Below the pieces are notes generated by a model. It was not told where the DNA came from. It saw nothing but the letters and a program-made list of their open reading frames with translations, and ran no database searches. The translations under genes were made by a program, and so were the position numbers. A DNA stretch of 64,000 nucleotides from Trichoplax sp. H2 (Eukaryota; Placozoa; Uniplacotomia; Trichoplacea). Shown here in pieces: positions 14,822 to 26,117 of this stretch; position 1 is the first letter of the stretch, and every line of letters starts with the position of its first letter. The stretch covers positions 806,001 through 870,000 of the forward strand of contig NOWV01000004.1 in NCBI GenBank assembly GCA_003344405.1. Direction: 5' to 3'.

Positions 14822-15390
14822 ATTGTAATTATTACCCGGCATACACTGCTCCAGCCTTCAGCAATCACTTCATCTGCGGTAGGTAACTGAATAATTCTTT
14901 CTTCTAAGAAATCGTGGATGAGGTAAGAAACATAACGAAATGATGAACGCTATCGTGATTTAATCGTGCGAATAGGCAGCCATCCTAGTTTTAATATTTG
15001 ATTATTTTAATTTAATGCAGTAGTAGTGCCTGTATACGTTCTCTTTAGTTAATAAATCCTTAGGAAAACCATTATTTCATGCCTTATCAAATTGTCCATA
15101 TTACAGTACAAGGAATAGCTAGAAACATTTTATTGTATATGTTATACTGTATGTATTCGTAAGTACAATGTGTTCGAATGATTACTCTACATCGGTTATG
15201 GATACAATTACTTTTGTAGTTAACTCCGATTAATTCGTGACTGAATAAAATCATGTTATCTGGTTCTTCGCTTATATACAGACTATAAGTTCCCTTTTGA
15301 GTGATCCATGACTTAACAAACTAATTTTTACACTGTACTTTCTAAGGCTTGTTCAGCTAAAATTGTATACGGTATTACAAATTAGGCAAA

Positions 15391-16501
15391 ATGGGTCACT
15401 ATCGAAATAAAATCATCGGGAATGCTCATTTTCGCAAGGACTGGCAAAGACGTGTTCGCTGTTGGTTTGACCAAGCTGGTCGCAAAAATCGTAGACGACT
15501 AGCCCGTCAAAAAAAGGCTGCAAAAATCGCCCCAAGGCCTGTAGAAGGCTCTCTACGCCCCGTAGTCCGTTGTCCAACTTTTAAATATAATACTACAGTG
15601 CGGGCTGGACGAGGATTTACTCTTGAAGAATTAAAGGTACGGACCTATACCGTACACTTGTCATCCAATATTATAACCTTAGGAATACTTTGATAGTTAA
15701 TGTGCAGTATGTAAACATAGAAGACGTGTACAAGTTGTCCTATATTCAGCGAATATCAGCTACTACGTGTATAAAATTCAATAATTTTCAACACAATCTC
15801 TATACTCGTACCTCCATAGATAAGGATGTTTCTGCAGTAAGGTTTTACCAGTATTTGCACCGGTGTCTATAAATGTAATCACTATTCATGCGTATTTCGT
15901 CTTAATAATTATAATGATTACAATTCACTTGACACAGTTATCAAGTTAATTACAGTGATTTCATTTGAAGTCTGATTTTTGATTTAGAAATTGTTCTATA
16001 GTAGCTAATGTTGTACGTTATACTTTTGTGAAGACTGCTGGTATACACCCAAAGGTTGCCATGACCCTCGGTATCGCTGTCGATTATCGACGCCGAAACC
16101 GTTCATCGGAATCTTTGCAAGCAAATGTACAGAGACTGAAGGAATACACTTCGAAATTGATTATATTTCCTAAGAAAGCTAGTAAACCTAAAAAAGGAGA
16201 TAGCGAGGTAATTATATGTAATTATTTTGACCGATTTGGTAATTTATCTGATAAGGTTATTAATTTGATTCTTCCATTCTCTCAGGCTGCTGAGCTATCT
16301 CTTGCTACACAGTTAACTGGCCCGGTCATGCCGGTCCAGCAAACGAAGCCTGTTAGTAAAGCTCGTGCTATTACAGAGGAAGAGAAAAAAATTAGTGTCT
16401 TTAGAGCAATGAGAGTCGCCCGTGCTAATGCAAGATTAGTTGGTATCAGACAAAAGAGACGTAAAGAGAAGGCAGAGGCAGAGTTGAAACTAAAAAAATA
16501 A
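15391..16501 (+). CDS. RPL13: 60S ribosomal protein L13 (eL13)
   Basis: Large-subunit ribosomal protein eL13. Exons: 15391-15636, 16034-16207, 16286-16501, giving 211 residues, the same as human. [35 protein letters not shown] and [13 protein letters not shown] lie in exon 1. [34 protein letters not shown] is in exon 2, and [17 protein letters not shown] and a lysine-rich tail are in exon 3. The start [14 protein letters not shown] diverges from the usual MAPSRNGMVLKPHF but aligns in length. Intron 2 (16208-16285) is 78 bases with no in-frame stop, so the unspliced reading frame stays open; family alignment (GDS[11 protein letters not shown]) shows it is an intron. An AATAAA lies 92 bases past the stop. 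Confidence 0.97.
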
Positions 16502-16592
16502 CGTGACGATTTCATCATGATTTCTGTTTAGTTGTGATTATATACCTCTGTAAAAGGAGGGAGGAATTCCCATCTGACTCGTATTACGATTA

Positions 16593-16603
16593 AATAAAAT
16601 AAA
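16593..16603 (+). terminator. RPL13: RPL13 polyadenylation signal (two overlapping AATAAA)
   Basis: AATAAA at 16593-16598 and 16598-16603, about 95 bases after the stop codon. The assignment rests on position and motif only. Confidence 0.55.
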
Positions 16604-16955
16604 TTTATCATACGGCTTATCTAACGTTTTATACGTATATTGTTTCAACTCTTGATGTTACTGCGGATAGATGTAAATTAACCTTATATCATGTAATAGG
16701 CAATTTACCATCACTAGGTAGACTGATGCGTAGAAGTTCCTACTTTATGAACTGGTGTCTAAAAAATTTTGTTGTACAGTAATACACTGCTATGTATGCG
16801 TATTATATACCTTTTATATATTTGCAAAATGTGATATAGTAACTACAGTCCAACGCATCGAATTGCACTCTCCCATTTTACTTAGTGCTAAATATACCCA
16901 GAAAGTCTATACCTCTATAATAACTACCTCAATGTTGCACATACAGTATTAGACA

Positions 16956-17001
16956 GGGACTTTCTCGATTTTTTTACCTGGGTAAAAAATTGGAGAAGTC
17001 C
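16956..17001. repeat. Long hairpin with AGGGACT-type end
   Basis: 16957-16978 pairs with 16981-17001 around a two-base loop, with one gap and about two mismatches. The left end reads GGGACTTTCTCGA, reminiscent of the AGGGACTACTCRA termini of the foldback elements at 35223 and 53361. Confidence 0.75.
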
Positions 17002-18592
17002 TTGGCAGTATACCGCTGGTACGGTATCCTGAAACATTTAGATCATTTTTCAGCTAGCGGGCTTCAGTGCTGCAATTCCTGCAGACCTTTCTAACTACTG
17101 TAGCATCGTAACCATGCAACTTGACTTATTCGTATACTCACTATACGAACTGTCACTAAGAATTAGGTTCGGCCTTAAACATATGAATTAAATCAAATAC
17201 TGTATTAAAAATAATATATGTATGCGTATATATTATATACTGTGCTTACGTTAAAACTTACTTGAGTTATAAACTATACGAATATTAGTCTCATAAATTT
17301 ACATAACGGCCAAGAGTTCAAGATAAATTGCAATAATAACAAATAGAAGTGAAAACAACAGAAAAGGCTATAACATAATTAAAAAGCATTGCTATTTAAT
17401 ATCATTCTTTTTAGCTAGCGATGACTCTATATCACTAGTATATCTAAAAAGATCCATAATTTTAAATTTTGATATTGCATAATCGGAATCCGGGCTTTAG
17501 CCGTAACATACATGAATATTTCTTATCCACACTATAAGATTGATCTTAAAATAAATTTATAGATGGAATTGTTATAAAACGTTGCTGTTATACATACATT
17601 TAATATTCGGAAAACTTATCACAGCGCAATTAAAAGCTGCCCTTATTCAGTCGCAAATAAAATTTATAACATAAAATAACTTGTTATTTAGTGATGCTAA
17701 CGAGTGAAATACGCGTCTTAATTAATTTGATTAATAAAAATTTATCTGTCACTGAAAACCGGATTAAATAACTCTAGGGCTACTGCAGTGTTATATTGTA
17801 GTAAAATTTAAGGCTTTGTAATCGATAGCTGCATATTAATTAGCGTATGTAAGTTAGTTCTTATCCGTAGTTAAATTATGCTATCAGGTCGAAGAAATAT
17901 CTAGGTACATACATATAACCGTAAATAATGGCCAAAACTGTGACAACATAATCGTTATATCGTATGCTTCAGATTTATCCTTAAATGTCTAAGTGAAAAA
18001 GACTATACATTGTACAGGTATGATTACCGCGAATCTTACACCAATGTATACGTTGTTGAAATTATAAGTATAAAGATGTGGTTGGCCAATACGAGCATGA
18101 AGAATAGATTAATCTGACCTATTTTAAAAGACCGTACCACTCTCTGAAATATCATTGCACACACGCCAGTGCTAGCAGCTGTTACGCGTTCGTGCAATAT
18201 ACCGTCAGTCAGTTAATCGTGTTATAAACGTATTAAAATAAAATGTACAGAATCAAAAAATTGTGTTCAAGAAAAACTTTTAGTAGCATAGGAGTATTCA
18301 AATTATTCAACCCAAAAGTATAATATATTCTGACTTTCGCTACTGATTTTAGAAATTTTACTCGTAGTTGATAAAATTTTCTACTTCTGTTGTAATGAGC
18401 AAATTGCAATAACGTATTGCGTTGACAATACGCATAAAATAATAATATATTAATTATGATTGAATGTGTACGCAAATTTATAAAATTCAAGTTAAGGATT
18501 TTCATACAACGGAGGGCAGATCGTAATTTTTTTAATAAAATAAGTAAGCATTGCAAGTCTTCATTAGGCTTCAAGTGGATTCAATATACTCT

Positions 18593-21500
18593 TTAAAAGC
18601 TTTTTCTTTCATCATCAGTATTATCAGGATGCGATTTTTGAGCCATTAAAAATGATTCATCTTCATCTTCGCTATCGGTTCGATTAATTTTGAAGCGACG
18701 TAAGCTTTTTGTTCGCGGTTGCCGTTTAATTAGTAGGAATAAATACAGCACTGATAAGATACTTGCAATAAAAGCACCAAGAAGTGCAAAGAAACCCAGC
18801 TTCCATACACTATTAAGGACACGAGTACATGCGTAATTAGAACATAATTTTATAATTTTGGATTAGAGTATACCAGATTTATGCTAGATATAACTGTGCA
18901 TCAAATGTAATTTCCTTAATTATCTGACTTAATATTTCCGATTTTGCGGCTTAAAATAGCTTTCTGGCTATACTATTATAAGGCCACGGTAAAAACAAGC
19001 ATTATTTATTTATACCTGCATTGCAGCATTCCCGTCACCGTATGACACTGAATTTCAAGGCGATTACAACGCTCACTTTGCTTTATACATTCACCAGTCA
19101 CTGGATTGCACATGCATGGTAAATCGCAACTACATTTATTGACACAAAGTCTACCGTAGAAGCCCAATGGACACTCTAAACAAAGAAGTAAACGTATTAC
19201 AGAAAAGATGTAACTCTCTAATTCGAGATCTTCAGCTTGACATTACTTTTGATCAGGCATGGAGTACAGTCTTAGATATCATATAATCGATGCTAATGCT
19301 ATGCAATTGTTCACCTCTGTCACAAATACTGCCTGTCCAACCCTGCACACAGGAACAATCTCCAGTAATTGGATCACATTTTGCTCCATTCTGGCATTTA
19401 CACGTCTGATTGCATCCCAATCCAAAGCTCATATGAGGACAGGCTAGACAGCATTAAGCAAATATTCAATTTAGTAGGATCGGTAATATAATAGTTATGA
19501 ATAGTACAGCAATATAAAATACTAATAAGAGCGTTGTTGTAATAAGAGAAGCGCTGATCTTGACGATATTAAGTACAAAATTGTACGGGGATTGTCAATG
19601 AGATACTTACCTTGTTCACAATATAAGCCTGTCCATCCTGGGTTACAGTTACAACCATCTAAATAGGGCAAAACAAACTTTAAATTAATATTTAAAATAT
19701 CTGTAATCACAATAAATTAAATATAAAATGTGCAATCCTAGCAGTAGTAAACAAAGTAAATCTTGCTCCATTAAGAAATCTTTATCGTGTAAAGAAATGG
19801 CGCAAATAAATAGGATAGAATCTTTCAATCCATATACTGTACACATTTATTTAAAACAAACCTAGAGTACATACACCATTTCCTGAGCAATTATGCAGAT
19901 GTTTACAGTTAACAGTATCGCAAGCTTCTCCGATCCATTTATCGTTACAAAGGCATTTGCCGTTTACACATTTGCCATGGTTATTACAGTCTTGAGGTAA
20001 GCAATATAAATGGTGAGCGCATATAACTGTAGATACTGGTCGAGCACATCGAAAGGCCGGATTTGATGCACTACCAAAATAAATTTAAATCAAGAGCATG
20101 GCTACATCAGCTACAATGGGCATTTATATCTGATAGTAGTAAGCTAACTTTAAGATATGAATAAAATTACGTTAGACGCTATGGAAGACATTTCTCAAAT
20201 TTTTTGATATTTACTGTATCATCACGAAGTACGAACTACAGTTTTTCGTACAGCTGCAAATATGTACATTTTAAAGAACCGTAAAACTCAAGGGAATTAC
20301 AAGACTCCGGTGATCAATTATATATATTAATCCAAATTTTATAATCCTTACCAGTGGTCAGATGGGTATCCGACTGCGATACCATCTATCGCAGTTGTTG
20401 ATGATCCTCCACCATCCAAATTGATGGCATTCACAAATCCGGATTTGATTAGTTTCTTTGCGAAGTCATACAAGTTCAATCTGAAGTGTATAAATAATAA
20501 AACCCTTGTAACAGCGAAGTTATTTTATGTTACGTATATATATATATTTCTATTTATATCCATGAATGTATCCATATCTCAGGGTAAGATCTGCTTATTC
20601 CTGTTCAAGGAGTATTAACATAATTTTAAAGATCTACTATACGCGTATTTTACATAGTACATAATCTTATGATTGTAATCTTGGGTGTAGTGAGAAAATA
20701 ATGTTGAAAAAATGCAATCATTCAGGTAATAATAAGAACTACGTTCCTTTATAGTGTGATTTTACTTTTAGAATGTTTTATAGCAATCCAAGAAGACAGT
20801 ACTAAAGCACATTTCAAAAATCTTACTAAATGTACGTACGCTTTACATTTGCTTATTACAAGGACAACAAGGTTTCAAACTTACCCCCTTGCATTTGTCT
20901 GTCCTTCTATTTGCATTAGCATAACATTCCCATTTCTATCATGGCCAATAGCGGTCCTAGCTGATTTGACTTCAATAAACTGCTTTAATGTTCCAGTTTC
21001 CTCATGCTTATTACTCTCCATTTTCATGCTCTCCTTAACATACGATTTTCCATTTCTAACTAACCATATAACACCTATGGAAGGCATATTAATTACCGTA
21101 GATGCAACTTAAAATTTGTAGATAAGTATTCTGTACTGTACTAATCCACGAATAAATTACAATATTACTGTATTAGTAGGCATGTTTATTTGAAACGCTA
21201 CTTTACCAGCCTATATTAAGTAATAGACCATCCAAAGCCTACGCTATCGTAATTCCGTGTGTTCAACGTACGTGATACTGTACAACATCACTATCTTTAT
21301 AGATATTATTTATTTAAATGGCTCATTATGTACACAGATCTATTGCATAGAATTATTATCACGTATATGTATAGTTTTCATGTTTAATCCTCACCAGAAA
21401 CTAACTGAACGAATGGATTTTCTTTATCAAGAATTTCTTCTTCCGTTAAATAGCCAACAATAATGGATCCGTTTTTACGAATACCAAAATTAACATTCTG

Positions 21501-22019
21501 AACATTAGTTAGCCTAACCAGTCTGCCATTAGAGATAATGTTACCATAGCATCCTCCAGTTTCCGTATTGAAAAAGCCGGCATTCTCAGCTACATAACAA
21601 TGAGCTTTTCGAGCGGTATCTGCTACCGTCGATAATTTGGACATGTTGCAACCCCCTGTGTTTTGTGGCTCAAGTACGGAAATAGTTCTCAACGGATCTT
21701 CAACAACTGTCAGTCGGCCGTAAATATGTACATTTTCGAAAAAAAAGAAAGAATAAAAATCATCGATGAACTCGTGAACTTTAATCTGTGGTTTAGCAAG
21801 ATTTGTTTCTGTACGTGTAGATTCAAATATATCATGGCCGAAGGAGGATTTATTTTGCAGGGACCGAATGACGTGATGTGAGTGAGTGGGTCCATGATGG
21901 CCTTTTTGGTAAGGCCTCAGTATATCCTGATACCAATGCCCAGTAGAATCCGAACATAATGCATGATCAATTGCATGCAGCAAGAAGATTAAGTAAAATA
22001 ATAAACGAATAATTTCCAT
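18593..22019 (-). CDS. NAGPA: N-acetylglucosamine-1-phosphodiester alpha-N-acetylglucosaminidase (uncovering enzyme)
   Basis: The Golgi enzyme that removes the covering GlcNAc from GlcNAc-phosphomannose on lysosomal enzymes, exposing mannose-6-phosphate. Exons: 21395-22019, 20885-21074, 20352-20480, 19862-20070, 19611-19658, 19315-19443, 19016-19175, 18593-18809; all phases agree, 568 residues. Residues 1-22 form a signal peptide. The catalytic domain shows ISVLEPQNTGGC, YVAENAGFFNTETGGCYGN, GYLTEEEILDKENPFVQLVSG, SARTAIGHDRNG and VNAINLDGGGS. Cysteine-rich EGF-like modules follow (PQDCNNHGKCVNGKCLC, CNCNPGWTGLYC, CSCVQGWTGSIC, CSCDLPCMCNPVTGEC). Then come one transmembrane segment (LGFFALLGAFIASILSVLYLFL) and a cytosolic tail with an acidic cluster (DSEDEDESFL). 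The human tail has a tyrosine sorting signal; none is evident here. The first 100 residues are weakly conserved. Confidence 0.96.
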
Positions 22020-23532
22020 TGCTTCATTCTATGCACTTATTGCGACGAAGCATAACATATGGTCGAAGATCTTGCAATGAAAGACTTCCGAAGCTTTTTG
22101 ATAACTGGCAAACTGATACGAAATTTCGTCAAGTTAGTTTGTTAAACAGAAAAGCTGTGTAACAGACAGACAGTAACACCGGACCGAAGTACTGTACTGT
22201 ACACTGTACAGTACATTACGTACTACGTACCGTACTGTATGACTTTTAAAACTTCCAATACAGTATCATTCACGTGTCACTCACGTTCAAGGTGGTACTG
22301 TACTGTACAGTACAGTACTGAGTATTCTTACTGTACTGTACAGTGTACAGTATACTGTAGTACAAGTTGGGCAAAAAATTTTCAAAAGTCTTTACACATC
22401 GTCTAGAGAGAATCTTTGCTATGTACAGTACATAACGCGTATACTATACGCACTTCACAGTGAGCACATATTTTAAAGTGTCAATAACGATCATAATTAC
22501 AGTATACAGTATATTAATTCGCTAATATGAAAATACTAGCCCTAATTTATCTTAAACAGCACTTACTCTATTGTGTCATTTTTATCATAATAAGTATAGC
22601 AGTCACAAACAGCAATGGTACTACCCATCCACAGAACATCAGTATTTCACAATTGCGACTTTTATTTAGGATAAATTTTATTTTATACTAGCAATATTAT
22701 TTCTAGGTACCATGTACGACCTGAAACCTATACAGTATTAGCTTACAAATAAGGAATTACGAAGATTACTGTATGCACGTAACTCACTAGTAAAAATAAA
22801 AACAAAGATATGATCCGGATAATTTGTAAGCCTTTCAAACTGAATTACGCGTACATCGTATTTTTAATAGAAAAACTTCGCCGACGATTTGAGATCTTAA
22901 TTATTGTCATCATCAACAATTATTTATTGTACGAAGTTTGCGAAATTGCTTCTACAGTAAAGAAACTTATCATTTAGTGTTGTTTAAAGCAATTAAGTAG
23001 AACTATTTTAACCTCGTACATATAATAATCTATGGATCTCATGTAATAGACGTCTATTAAATACTGTAACTGTAGGTAAGTACAGGACTTCACTCTATTT
23101 CAAAATTAGATGACAAAATTATGTTGGATTCTGTAAGTATTACATACAGTATATACAACATTGCATAGTACAGTATACTCGAAATACAATGAAAAATTAA
23201 TAACTACAATATGCACGTGTATTTGCATTATCCGGACCTAGAGTTCAAGAACTAATAAAAACTTTTAATTATGATTCGTTTATATTATATAATTATTATT
23301 ACACAGGAATCAGATAGCTTATTACTTTACAGAATTAAGTTCTAATATAGTAGAAAGCCATCTCATTTTTGGAACGTCCGATCGCAATACCAAAAATGTA
23401 ACCTGTCCTTCGTTCATGGATTGGGACTACATTATTACAGATGATATTTGTAACCTAACTCGATAGAAATTAATACAATAGTATCAAATTTATAATTAAT
23501 ACATTATTATCACAACAGGAATAGCAGGCATC
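22020..23532. other. Spacer: NAGPA 5' flank to cactin 3' end
   Basis: No gene was seen. The 350 bases nearest NAGPA carry a TACAG/TACTG array; the remainder is AT-rich, with isolated short TACAGTA words. Confidence 0.6.
22188..22362. repeat. TACAG/TACTG pentamer array, NAGPA 5' flank
   Basis: Runs at 22188-22216, 22294-22319 and 22330-22362, within 170-345 bases of the NAGPA start. Confidence 0.88.
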
Positions 23533-25512
23533 TCAACGGCGATATCTGTATCGCCTAAAATGGAACCATAACTGAAAAATATTTTTATGAAATTGGCTAC
23601 GAAATCCTTTCTTATGGCTATATTCCCATTCACGATTAACAATTTTAAATGCAATATCTTCATACGGCGGACCGGCATGAAATCTCAGGATAACAAAATC
23701 CTTTGAATCAGAACATGGCTCGAGATAGTATTGCGGCGTTTGAATTTTATCAATAAGATCAGGATAAAATATATTAAACTTATATCCCTGAACAATTTTA
23801 GGCGGTGGATTATCTGTATCATAATGTGTTTGATTATATTTATTCCATTCGTAGCCAGTATGAACACGATTGAAGAACCTGGGCTTACGCGGTCTGTATT
23901 TATCTTGCCATTGATAAATCTGTTCTTTAAGATTAACATCAACGTTAAAATCTTCTTCTCCATCTTCCTGTCCTTTCTTAGCTTCCTTAAGAAAATTTCT
24001 TTCTCCTGCATTAATTTCTGGATTACCACCGCTTAACCATGGTACAATTCCCCTTTGCCTTTTTATTACATTACGAGCTTTTTCTAACATTTCGTTATCC
24101 TCCGTAGAATCGATAATATCATATTTGTTCCTAGAGAAATCACTTAAAGGCATCAATTTCGGACTATAGTTTCCCTATATCAACAAGATGCAAGAACAAA
24201 TTTACTCTATTAATACAAGAAGAGCCATCAATATATAATTATGAACGCGTTAATAGCAGTTGTAAATTAAAGTATCAGTATAAAATTTAACCTCTTGGTA
24301 TAAGCTATAACATGTATTTCTAAGTGCCTCGCTACTATCAGGTTTATCATCATCATTATCAGCATCAGGTGATCTGGATTGTGCATCATTTTCGTCATCG
24401 GCGTATTCGACAGGAAATAGTGGCTCTCCTTCAGTTTTCGTTGCAACACTTTCTAAAATTAGTTGATCTTGTTGCTTTTCCTTAAGATAATTAAGTTTTT
24501 CCCTCAACCTTTCTTGGTGTTTCGCTTTTAAGCGAGCTCTAGCCGTAAATATTTTTAATTTCTTAAGCAATGATTCCCAATAGGCAATATCTAGTGTTTC
24601 TCCACTATTAATCTTACTCTCGATCTGTCTTTGCAACTCTAATAACTGCATGAAGCTCTTCCCTTTGAATATAGTTGAAACCTCATCTTTCACTGATTCA
24701 TTGATTCCCTCGCGTCGTTGTCCAGCTTTATTACCACCTGGTTCCAATTTAGATAACCTTTCTAGCTCTGATTTGGCTAAAACTTTTATATCCTCCCAAA
24801 ATTCTCCGTTCCTTCCTTGCTCTATTTCAATGTATATTTTTATGTCTTCTAATAAATCTTCAAGATCTAATCTATTCAATCCTACTAATACGGCGTAAGG
24901 TTCATTGACATCATATCCAGTGTCATCATCAGGACATGAATTGACATATTTAGCCAGGATATCAATTGGCTTAGCTCTAGCATGATTAAGACGAATTTCT
25001 GATCGTAGTAAAGATTGTTTCAGGAGAAATTCATCTTCCTGCTTCTCCCAACCAGCAAATTGGGCCGCTTCTTTCTCTCGCCTCAGATGGTCTAACTCTT
25101 CTTCTCTCATGGCCTGTTCTCTTTCCCGTTCTAATCTTCTATATTTAACCTTTTCTAGCTCTCTTCGATTTTCCTTTAACTTTTTCTCAGCTAATTGCCT
25201 TTTCTGCTGTGCATCAAGATTCGTTAGGCCATCTTTTTCTAACTTCTTATGCCATAAGAATGTATCCGTTAAATTTTCATCCCCAAACGGATTGTCGTTA
25301 TTAGTATATCCTAATAGGTCTTCTTTAGCTTTTCGGTTGGATTTCTTATCTTTCTTTTTCGCTGTCTTATGACTTCCATCGTATTCACGATGTGAATGTT
25401 TTTTTCTCTTCTTTTCGCGATGCTTACGTGAAGGTGACATCGACAGGGAACGGCGCCTAATTTTATGTCCTGTAGAATTGGAAGGGGATTTTAACTCTCT
25501 AGCTCTTTTCAT
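23533..25512 (-). CDS. CACTIN: Cactin (spliceosome-associated protein)
   Basis: Cactin is a conserved nuclear protein of the spliceosome, first found as a Cactus/IkB interactor in flies. There are two exons, 24292-25512 and 23533-24174, joined in phase 0 (GT-AG), giving 620 residues. The N-terminus is an arginine/serine/lysine-rich low-complexity region, followed by a charged coiled coil (about residues 100-170). The cactin mid domain comes next (RPIDILAKY-like AKPIDILAKYVNSC, YAVLVGLNRLDLEDLLEDIKIYIEIE, EFWEDI). The C-terminal domain is very conserved (PRKPRFFNRVHTGYEWNKYNQTHYD, PPPKIVQGYKFNIFYPDLID, YEDIAFKIVNREWEYSHKKGF, IFQLWFHFRRYRYRR). The protein ends exactly at the family C-terminus. 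The start is the first ATG of the long frame, 366 bases from COX7C on the other strand. Confidence 0.97.
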
Positions 25513-25877
25513 TTACCTGACGAATCCAATTTGATTTGCAATGTCAATGTCCGTAATTTTTTGGAACGGATTACAGTGATGGTTACAATCTAGTGCAATA
25601 CTATATGAACTACTAACCGTACTTTACAGTAATGTACAATGCACTAGTCCATGATACTAAAATGAAAAGTTGAAAACCGCATTACAGTACTATAGCAGCG
25701 TACAGTACCGTACTGTACACTGAGTGTACAGTACTGCATGTCAGGAATCATGGTACTGGGAAGGTATTCCTGTACTGTACAGTGTACACTGTACTGTACA
25801 CAGCACTGAGCAGCCGCAGCTTCCATTCGCTCCGCGACTGCGGTAGTAATACAGTACAGCTGTGAAAATAACCCAAG
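25513..25877. promoter_or_regulatory. Compact bidirectional promoter cactin / COX7C
   Basis: Only 365 bases separate the two start codons on opposite strands. About a third is TACAG/TACTG array (25684-25800), including a stretch that can fold on itself. It is the smallest head-to-head interval of the window. Confidence 0.7.
25684..25800. repeat. TACAG/TACTG pentamer array in bidirectional promoter
   Basis: Runs at 25684-25690, 25700-25735 and 25769-25800. The array ends 77 bases before the COX7C ATG. Confidence 0.9.
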
Positions 25878-26117
25878 ATGGCGTCGTCTGGTTTGTTGCG
25901 CATTGGCCTTCTCGGTCGCTCCGTTGTTAAAAGCCGCTCAATGAGCCCCATTATTCGTGGTGACTTTCCAGGTGGACCCGGTACTTCGATGCCTTTTCAA
26001 ACTAAGAATAAATTGGTTTTAATGCTCACGTTGGGACTGGCTTTTGGTGGCACCTTCAGCATACCATTTTTAGCTGTAGAATTTCAACTGAAAAAGCAAT
26101 CTGGTGATTTCAACTAA
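25878..26117 (+). CDS. COX7C: Cytochrome c oxidase subunit 7C, mitochondrial
   Basis: A small nuclear-encoded subunit of complex IV in the inner mitochondrial membrane. It is a single uninterrupted exon of 79 residues (human precursor 63). It has a basic, serine-rich presequence without acidic residues (first 25 residues, consistent with mitochondrial targeting). The family core follows: GGPGTSMPFQTKNK, a membrane segment (LVLMLTLGLAFGGTFSIPFLAV) and a short polar tail. GPG-x-x-MPF and FG-x-x-FSIPFLAV match COX7C. No splice sites are needed. Confidence 0.9.
   Translation: MASSGLLRIGLLGRSVVKSRSMSPIIRGDFPGGPGTSMPFQTKNKLVLMLTLGLAFGGTFSIPFLAVEFQLKKQSGDFN

Larger units (their letters stand above)
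13875..15390. promoter_or_regulatory. Divergent intergenic region TANGO6 / RPL13
   Basis: 1,516 bases between the two starts. The first kilobase is largely TACAG/TACTG arrays; the 500 bases nearest RPL13 are plain AT-rich sequence. The small open frame at 14367-14558 runs through the repeat and is not a gene. Confidence 0.55.
16502..18592. other. Convergent spacer RPL13 / NAGPA
   Basis: About 2.1 kb, AT-rich, between two 3' ends. I see no gene. It holds one strong hairpin (16956-17001) and essentially no TACAG/TACTG arrays. The 113-codon frame at 18233-18574 (minus) has no recognisable domain and probably lies in the NAGPA 3' untranslated region. Confidence 0.6.

Noticed and set aside
15900-15980. 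Possible C/D-box snoRNA in RPL13 intron 1 (vertebrate RPL13 hosts SNORD68)
   Set aside because: ATGATTA and CTGA words exist about 60 bases apart, but the C box is imperfect and there is no convincing terminal stem or guide match.
16208-16285. RPL13 exons 2 and 3 as one continuous exon
   Set aside because: The frame is open, but the 26 extra residues are absent from the eL13 family; GT and AG sites flank the segment exactly and the spliced length equals human.
18233-18574. 113-codon minus-strand open frame
   Set aside because: Low-complexity, directly downstream of the NAGPA stop, no homology recognised; probably 3' untranslated sequence.
20756-21112. 118-codon plus-strand open frame
   Set aside because: Antisense shadow of NAGPA exon 2 (20885-21074).
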